From Hyphomicrobiales bacterium (GTDB taxonomy: Bacteria > Pseudomonadota > Alphaproteobacteria > Rhizobiales > Beijerinckiaceae): 17,234 nt of DNA. The notes below the pieces were generated by a model. It saw only the letters and a program-made list of their open reading frames with translations. It had not been told where the DNA came from and made no database searches. The stretch lies in assembly GCA_947374125.1 (NCBI GenBank), contig CANCAR010000035.1, positions 1 through 17,234 of the forward strand, given 5' to 3'. Below, in pieces: positions 13,828-17,234 of the stretch (position 1 is its first letter; every line of letters begins with the position of its first letter). A program made the position numbers and the translations under genes.

Positions 13828-14706
13828 CTACCAAGCTAGCGTATCGATAGCGTAAGTGGGGCGAATGGCTGAGCGATCAATAAAGGCTTCAAAGGTACCA
13901 TTATTCAGTGCGCCTTGGTCCAGCCCCAGCTCATGCATGTGAATGCCACGCAAGACGAAGAGCGAGGCGCACCCCATGGCGGTTGCTCCCGCCACATCGG
14001 TTTTGATCGCGTCGCCAATCATCAGCGTGCGGGATAGATCAGGCACGCGATGCAAAAACGAGGCGGCAACTTCGAGCGCCGCCGTATAAATCGGGCGATA
14101 GGGCTTGCCTGAATAAAGGGTTTCGCCGCCAAGGCTTTCGTAGAGCGCTGCAATTGCGCCGGCGCAATAGATGAGTTCGCCACCGCGCTCGACCAGAATA
14201 TCCGGATTGGCACATAAAAATGGCCGATTTAACGTCCGCGCTTCGACTAGAAATTCACGATAGTTTTCCGCCGTTTCGGTTCGGTCATCAAAAAGCCCAG
14301 TGCACACAATCACATCGGCATCCTCAAGCGAGGCGGATTGCAGGGGAATCCCTGCAAAGAGACCGCCATCGCGTTGTGGACCGAGCCAGAAATAGCGTTT
14401 CCAGGTTCCTGCTGACAGCATGGACCGAGTGACATCGCCAGACGTGACAATGCCGTCATAGGCAGAGCGGGCGACGCCTAAGTTATCCAGAAGCCCTACG
14501 ACGTCTTCAGCAGGCCGCGGCGCGTTGGAAACCAGAATGACCCTGCCGCCCTGATGCCGATAGCGCGTCAGCGCATCTGAGGCAGACGCATAGGCCTGAA
14601 TGCCATTGTGCAAAACCCCCCAAATATCGCAAAGCACAACATCATACCCGGCTGAGCACGCCGAAAAGCCGTCCAGAATCGTTACAGGTGTGGACGTTTG
14701 TTTCAC
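13828..14706 (-). CDS. TIGR01459-family HAD-superfamily hydrolase (NagD-like)
   Basis: The 292-residue protein belongs to the NagD-like (class IIA) HAD phosphatases. The nucleophile motif is CDIWGVLHNG with D27. The second Asp of the usual DxD is Trp, which I recall as normal for this alphaproteobacterial subfamily. Other motifs are LVSNAPRP (Ser motif), SGKPYRPIY (Lys motif) and MIGDAIKTDVAGA (Mg-binding Asp pair). The physiological substrate is unknown; a small phosphate ester such as a nucleotide or sugar phosphate is likely. The start is a GTG at 14706 with GGAAA about 9 nt before it. No ATG is available ahead of the first motif in frame. Proximity to ribF appears conserved in Hyphomicrobiales, and a role in flavin phosphate turnover would be speculation. 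Confidence 0.9.
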   Translation of the reverse strand: MKQTSTPVTILDGFSACSAGYDVVLCDIWGVLHNGIQAYASASDALTRYRHQGGRVILVSNAPRPAEDVVGLLDNLGVARSAYDGIVTSGDVTRSMLSAGTWKRYFWLGPQRDGGLFAGIPLQSASLEDADVIVCTGLFDDRTETAENYREFLVEARTLNRPFLCANPDILVERGGELIYCAGAIAALYESLGGETLYSGKPYRPIYTAALEVAASFLHRVPDLSRTLMIGDAIKTDVAGATAMGCASLFVLRGIHMHELGLDQGALNNGTFEAFIDRSAIRPTYAIDTLAW

Positions 14707-14772
14707 AATGGATTTCCAATTTAAGCTTGAAATATCAGTATGTGCGCGCTATCGGCCGGGTTGACCGTGCTG

Positions 14773-16119
14773 TCAAGCTGATATGCGACGCAAATGGGCG
14801 CGCAGCGGCTCGGGGGAAGCGGTATCTTTTTTCAGATCGTCCAAGCCTTTAGCCCTAGGCAACCGGCTGGCTTGAGGTGAAGGCTCGGGCCGCATCCGAA
14901 CCATTTGTTGACGTTCGCCTTTGCCCTTTGGCCGCATTACGAGGTTGATGCCCAGCGAACGGATCGCCCGTAATGTGTTCTCCGAGGTTGGCGTCGAAAC
15001 AGCCAAATCAATGCCGTGGCGGTCAAACAATTGAACGAGGTCGGCGGGATGGATATCGGTCGGCACTTTCCCGTCCCGCGTCGCAAGGATAAGTTCAGGC
15101 GGCGCAATAGCCAGTGTCACGCCTCTGCTTTGGAGACTTGCGGGCTCGATGCGGATGCTCCGTTCGATTTCCACCGCAAAGGTGCTTCCTGCATGAACAA
15201 TATTTCGCATGGCCATGCCCGCATAGCCAATATCCAGGAACACGAGGTCTTCTGTAAGCAGGAAACACAAGCGCTTTGCTATGCCCGGTGAACGGGCGAG
15301 AAGTTCGCTGATTTCATTGCCTGCATTGGGATCATCCAGCGTTTCAAGCGTTAAAGGGCAAATGACGATTGGCCCATCGACTGCAAGCGCGAGCTGTGAG
15401 GCGAGCTCAAAGGCATGCGCAAAACGTACTTTATCAAAAAGCCGTATGACGTGCCCAGAAAAGCCTTCCGACCGGAAGGTCACTTCCGTCTGCCCATCCG
15501 GATAGCCAGCAACATTCGCGTTTATCATCCGATAGGCGGGACGCGCTGTCGGCAGGGCAACAATGTCCCGGGTGGCAACCGCTAGCTTTCCGCTAAGCAA
15601 GGTATCACGGAGCACCGCTTCAGCACGGCGTTGCAACAGTGGATTGGGTGAGGGCATGGTGGTTGTCGTATCCGCCGATGCCGTATCCTCTTTTTGTTGC
15701 TCGCGCTTGACCTCGGCGGTTGAGGCCCCGCTCAACCGCTCATTTTCGATGAGATCGGCAATGGCGTTCATGGTCTCCATCAGTGGAGCCATCTCTTTTC
15801 GGACTTGGTCCACTGCCGACGTGCCTGAAGCCAAAATACGAGCATCGACGGTTTTTAAGGAGCCCTCAATATGCTGGACCCGGCGCGATAGGGTATCGAT
15901 AACATCTCTATGCGCATGAACTTCCCCATGACCATTCTCGGATCGCCGACGCGCTACCGTGTAGGCTGCAAGCGCCGTAACGCCCAGAAAGGCCGATGAG
16001 ACGATGACCGATGCAGAGAGTGAAAAAACGCCCAACCCAACAATGAAAATCGAAGCAAATAGAATGCCGATAATCGTGGTTTCAGAAAGCTGTTTACCAA
16101 AGGGTAGCGTGAGTTTCAT
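14773..16119 (-). CDS. Membrane-anchored degenerate EAL-domain protein, TipF-like
   Basis: The 448-residue protein has two N-terminal transmembrane segments (about 15-35 and 38-56), a helical, probably coiled-coil stretch (about 68-126), an acidic Ser/Thr/Glu-rich linker, and an EAL-fold domain from about 165 to 400. This is the layout and length of TipF, a c-di-GMP-binding flagellar positioning factor of Caulobacter. The EAL domain is clearly non-catalytic: the EAL triad aligns with M198-I199-N200 (RDIVALPTARPAYRMIN), the metal-binding Asn and Asp-Asp positions are replaced (LDIGYAGMAMR), and the late EGVE segment is lost (LAVSTPTSENTLRAI). It may be a c-di-GMP receptor or purely structural. 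No flagellar gene lies nearby to confirm a motility role. It ends in a basic tail. The ATG at 16119 has AAGGCACGGA just upstream. TipF assignment is by architecture only. Confidence 0.7.
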   Translation of the reverse strand: MKLTLPFGKQLSETTIIGILFASIFIVGLGVFSLSASVIVSSAFLGVTALAAYTVARRRSENGHGEVHAHRDVIDTLSRRVQHIEGSLKTVDARILASGTSAVDQVRKEMAPLMETMNAIADLIENERLSGASTAEVKREQQKEDTASADTTTTMPSPNPLLQRRAEAVLRDTLLSGKLAVATRDIVALPTARPAYRMINANVAGYPDGQTEVTFRSEGFSGHVIRLFDKVRFAHAFELASQLALAVDGPIVICPLTLETLDDPNAGNEISELLARSPGIAKRLCFLLTEDLVFLDIGYAGMAMRNIVHAGSTFAVEIERSIRIEPASLQSRGVTLAIAPPELILATRDGKVPTDIHPADLVQLFDRHGIDLAVSTPTSENTLRAIRSLGINLVMRPKGKGERQQMVRMRPEPSPQASRLPRAKGLDDLKKDTASPEPLRAHLRRISA

Positions 16120-16151
16120 TCCGTGCCTTGCGCGCCACGTATTGGGTTAAG

Positions 16152-16190
16152 TCATATTGGTTACGCAGAACTGACTGAAAAACAATATGA
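16152..16190. promoter_or_regulatory. 8-bp inverted repeat in a divergent intergenic region
   Basis: The 134-bp region between the divergent EAL-like and metal-binding genes contains tcatattg (16152-16159) and caatatga (16183-16190), perfect inverted arms with a 23-bp spacer. A tatatt (16211-16216) could serve as -10 for the plus-strand gene, but its -35 region is poor. The arrangement does not match the CueR-type dyad I would expect for a copper-induced promoter. Operator function is a guess. Confidence 0.3.
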
Positions 16191-16253
16191 TTCGCCGTGA
16201 TAGTCTATGCTATATTCATGCAAAGCGCACCTAAAGAAAGTGGAGAAAATCAC

Positions 16254-16472
16254 ATGGCAAATCCATCCCAGAAAATCGTATTGGCAGTGCAGGGTATGAC
16301 GTGTGGCGGCTGCGCCGAAGCGGTAAAGCGGGTGATCCGGAAGATCGATTCTACCGCAGAAGTTAATGTCGCGCTCGACACGGGCAGGGTGGAGGCCGTG
16401 ACCATTGCATTGGGAGCTGATCTGGCGGCAGCTGTTTCCAAGGCGGGTTATGAAGCAAGCATAATGTGGTGA
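16254..16472 (+). CDS. Small heavy-metal-associated (HMA) domain protein, CopZ-like
   Basis: The 72-residue protein is a single HMA ferredoxin-like fold. It has the metal-binding loop GMTCGGC (MxCxxC), the following helix AEAVKRVIRKI, a strand NVALDTGRVEAVTI, and a last helix LAAAVSKAGYEASIMW. Such proteins carry Cu(I), or less often other soft metals, to P-type ATPases in the cytoplasm. No CopA ATPase or MerR-type regulator is visible next to it, so the partner must be elsewhere. I chose the ATG at 16254 because GGAG (16242-16245) lies 8 nt upstream. The frame extends upstream but adds residues unlike the family. It converges on the TPR gene with a 13-bp gap. Copper is the likeliest ligand, by family only. 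Confidence 0.88.
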   Translation: MANPSQKIVLAVQGMTCGGCAEAVKRVIRKIDSTAEVNVALDTGRVEAVTIALGADLAAAVSKAGYEASIMW

Positions 16473-16485
16473 TGAAACGAGTGGA

Positions 16486-17234
16486 TTAATCAAGCAAATC
16501 GGCAGACGAGAGCAAAAGTTCGGCGCGACCAACCAGACCCGCCGCTTGAAGTCGCTTAGCTTGGGCTCGGAGCAATTCTGGATCATAGGGATTAGCCTCG
16601 ACAGCCGTATCGCCTAACCTCAATGCCAAGCCTATGTTTTTGGTCTCCAGCAGATCGCTTAATACCGCCATCGCCGTTACGTTTTTAGAATTCAATGCAA
16701 TCGCCAGTTTGGCCTCGTCGGTGACCTTATCCATATTTGGCGTTTTTTCGTGTCGCCTCAGATCGGCCGATAGAGCGAGCAGCATGGAGCTGTTGCCCGC
16801 CGATTTTAATAGCTCGTCCATGCAGTGACGCGCTGACGCCAGTAATTCGACCTCTTGAGTTTTGATCGCGACATGAACCAACGCTAGACATGCCTGTGGG
16901 CTAGTGCCAGCAGTCGCGTTTGTCGATGCCGCGGGTAATGCATCGGTGCGAATAATGCCGTTGCGACCGGCGATTTCAAGCGCCAATTTACGCGCGCGAA
17001 TTTGCAGCGCTTGCTCATCGGCGCGCAGCGTAATCGCATTCGTAAGAACAATCCGACCCGATGCGGCGTGGATGAGACGGATATCAATTGTTGAAGCACT
17101 ATCGGACCGGACCGTGCCCTCAAGTGTATAAAGATCCTCGGGTACCGGATTATCCGGAATCGATTGTCGAAAGACCGTGATCCCATCAAAGCGGATCATG
17201 ATATCGACAATGTCGTCGATAAAACGCTTTGCGG
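16486..17234 (-). CDS. C-terminal part of a TPR-repeat protein, truncated by the window edge
   Basis: The reading frame is open through the right edge of the window. Codons upstream of an internal ATG at 17199 continue as AKRFIDDIVDI, so that ATG is not the real start. The visible 249 residues begin with a segment resembling the TolB-N/FlgO-like module that precedes TPR repeats in CadC-type and adenylate-cyclase-associated proteins (DDIVDIMIRFDGITVFRQS, then LYTLEGTVRSDSASTIDIRLIHAASGRIV). The rest is helical and TPR-like: ACLALVHVAIKTQEVELLASARHCMDELL, KLAIALNSKNVTAMAVLSDLL and LGDTAVEANPYDPELLRAQAKRLQAAGLVGRAE. In such proteins an N-terminal winged-helix or cyclase domain would lie beyond the edge. 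Which one it has cannot be told from here. Confidence 0.7.
   Translation of the reverse strand, partial: AKRFIDDIVDIMIRFDGITVFRQSIPDNPVPEDLYTLEGTVRSDSASTIDIRLIHAASGRIVLTNAITLRADEQALQIRARKLALEIAGRNGIIRTDALPAASTNATAGTSPQACLALVHVAIKTQEVELLASARHCMDELLKSAGNSSMLLALSADLRRHEKTPNMDKVTDEAKLAIALNSKNVTAMAVLSDLLETKNIGLALRLGDTAVEANPYDPELLRAQAKRLQAAGLVGRAELLLSSADLLD

Overview
The window looks like chromosomal DNA from an alphaproteobacterium. Protein style and gene order (ribF, ileS, lspA, an envelope protein, a pair of M16 peptidases, mutL, with a TIGR01459 HAD hydrolase next to ribF) resemble Hyphomicrobiales and their relatives as I remember them. Base composition is moderately GC-rich by eye. No rRNA, tRNA, CRISPR array or transposase gene was seen.

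Region by region: (1) 1-124 is an inverted repeat, cut by the window edge, that abuts the mutL stop codon. (2) 121-3322 holds mutL (mismatch repair) and a type II NADH dehydrogenase, both on the minus strand. (3) 3383-4486 is a small accessory island: a RelE/ParE-type toxin, its ribbon-helix-helix antitoxin, and an orphan NadS/HigA-like HTH protein whose promoter is covered by a perfect 12-bp-arm inverted repeat. A 37-codon coding-like scrap lies just past the toxin stop. (4) 4529-11373 is a compact minus-strand operon, ileS > lspA > secreted BamF/DUF3035-like protein > catalytic M16 peptidase > non-catalytic M16 partner, with overlapping stops and starts at three of its four junctions. (5) 11504-12234 is a plus-strand DUF2384/RES-domain toxin-antitoxin pair, AT-richer than its surroundings, wedged between ileS and ribF. 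(6) 12241-14706 carries ribF, a single-domain receiver protein with degenerate active-site residues, and the HAD hydrolase. (7) 14773-17234 carries a membrane protein with a wholly degenerate EAL domain (TipF-like architecture), a small CopZ-like metal-binding protein, and the C-terminal part of a TPR protein that runs off the right edge.

The main operon links isoleucyl-tRNA charging to envelope biogenesis: LspA matures lipoproteins, the next gene makes an exported protein resembling a BAM-complex accessory subunit, and the two M16 proteins probably form a heterodimeric zinc peptidase.

The most striking feature is inside ileS. A repeat of about 120-135 bp, made of two inverted GC-rich arms that each fold into a hairpin, sits in frame within this essential gene and adds about 47 low-complexity residues just after the editing domain. 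One of its edges carries a perfect 12-bp tandem duplication. This resembles the in-frame palindromic elements known from Rickettsia genes. With the different repeat at the mutL stop and two toxin-antitoxin insertions, it marks this housekeeping block as repeatedly invaded by small elements.
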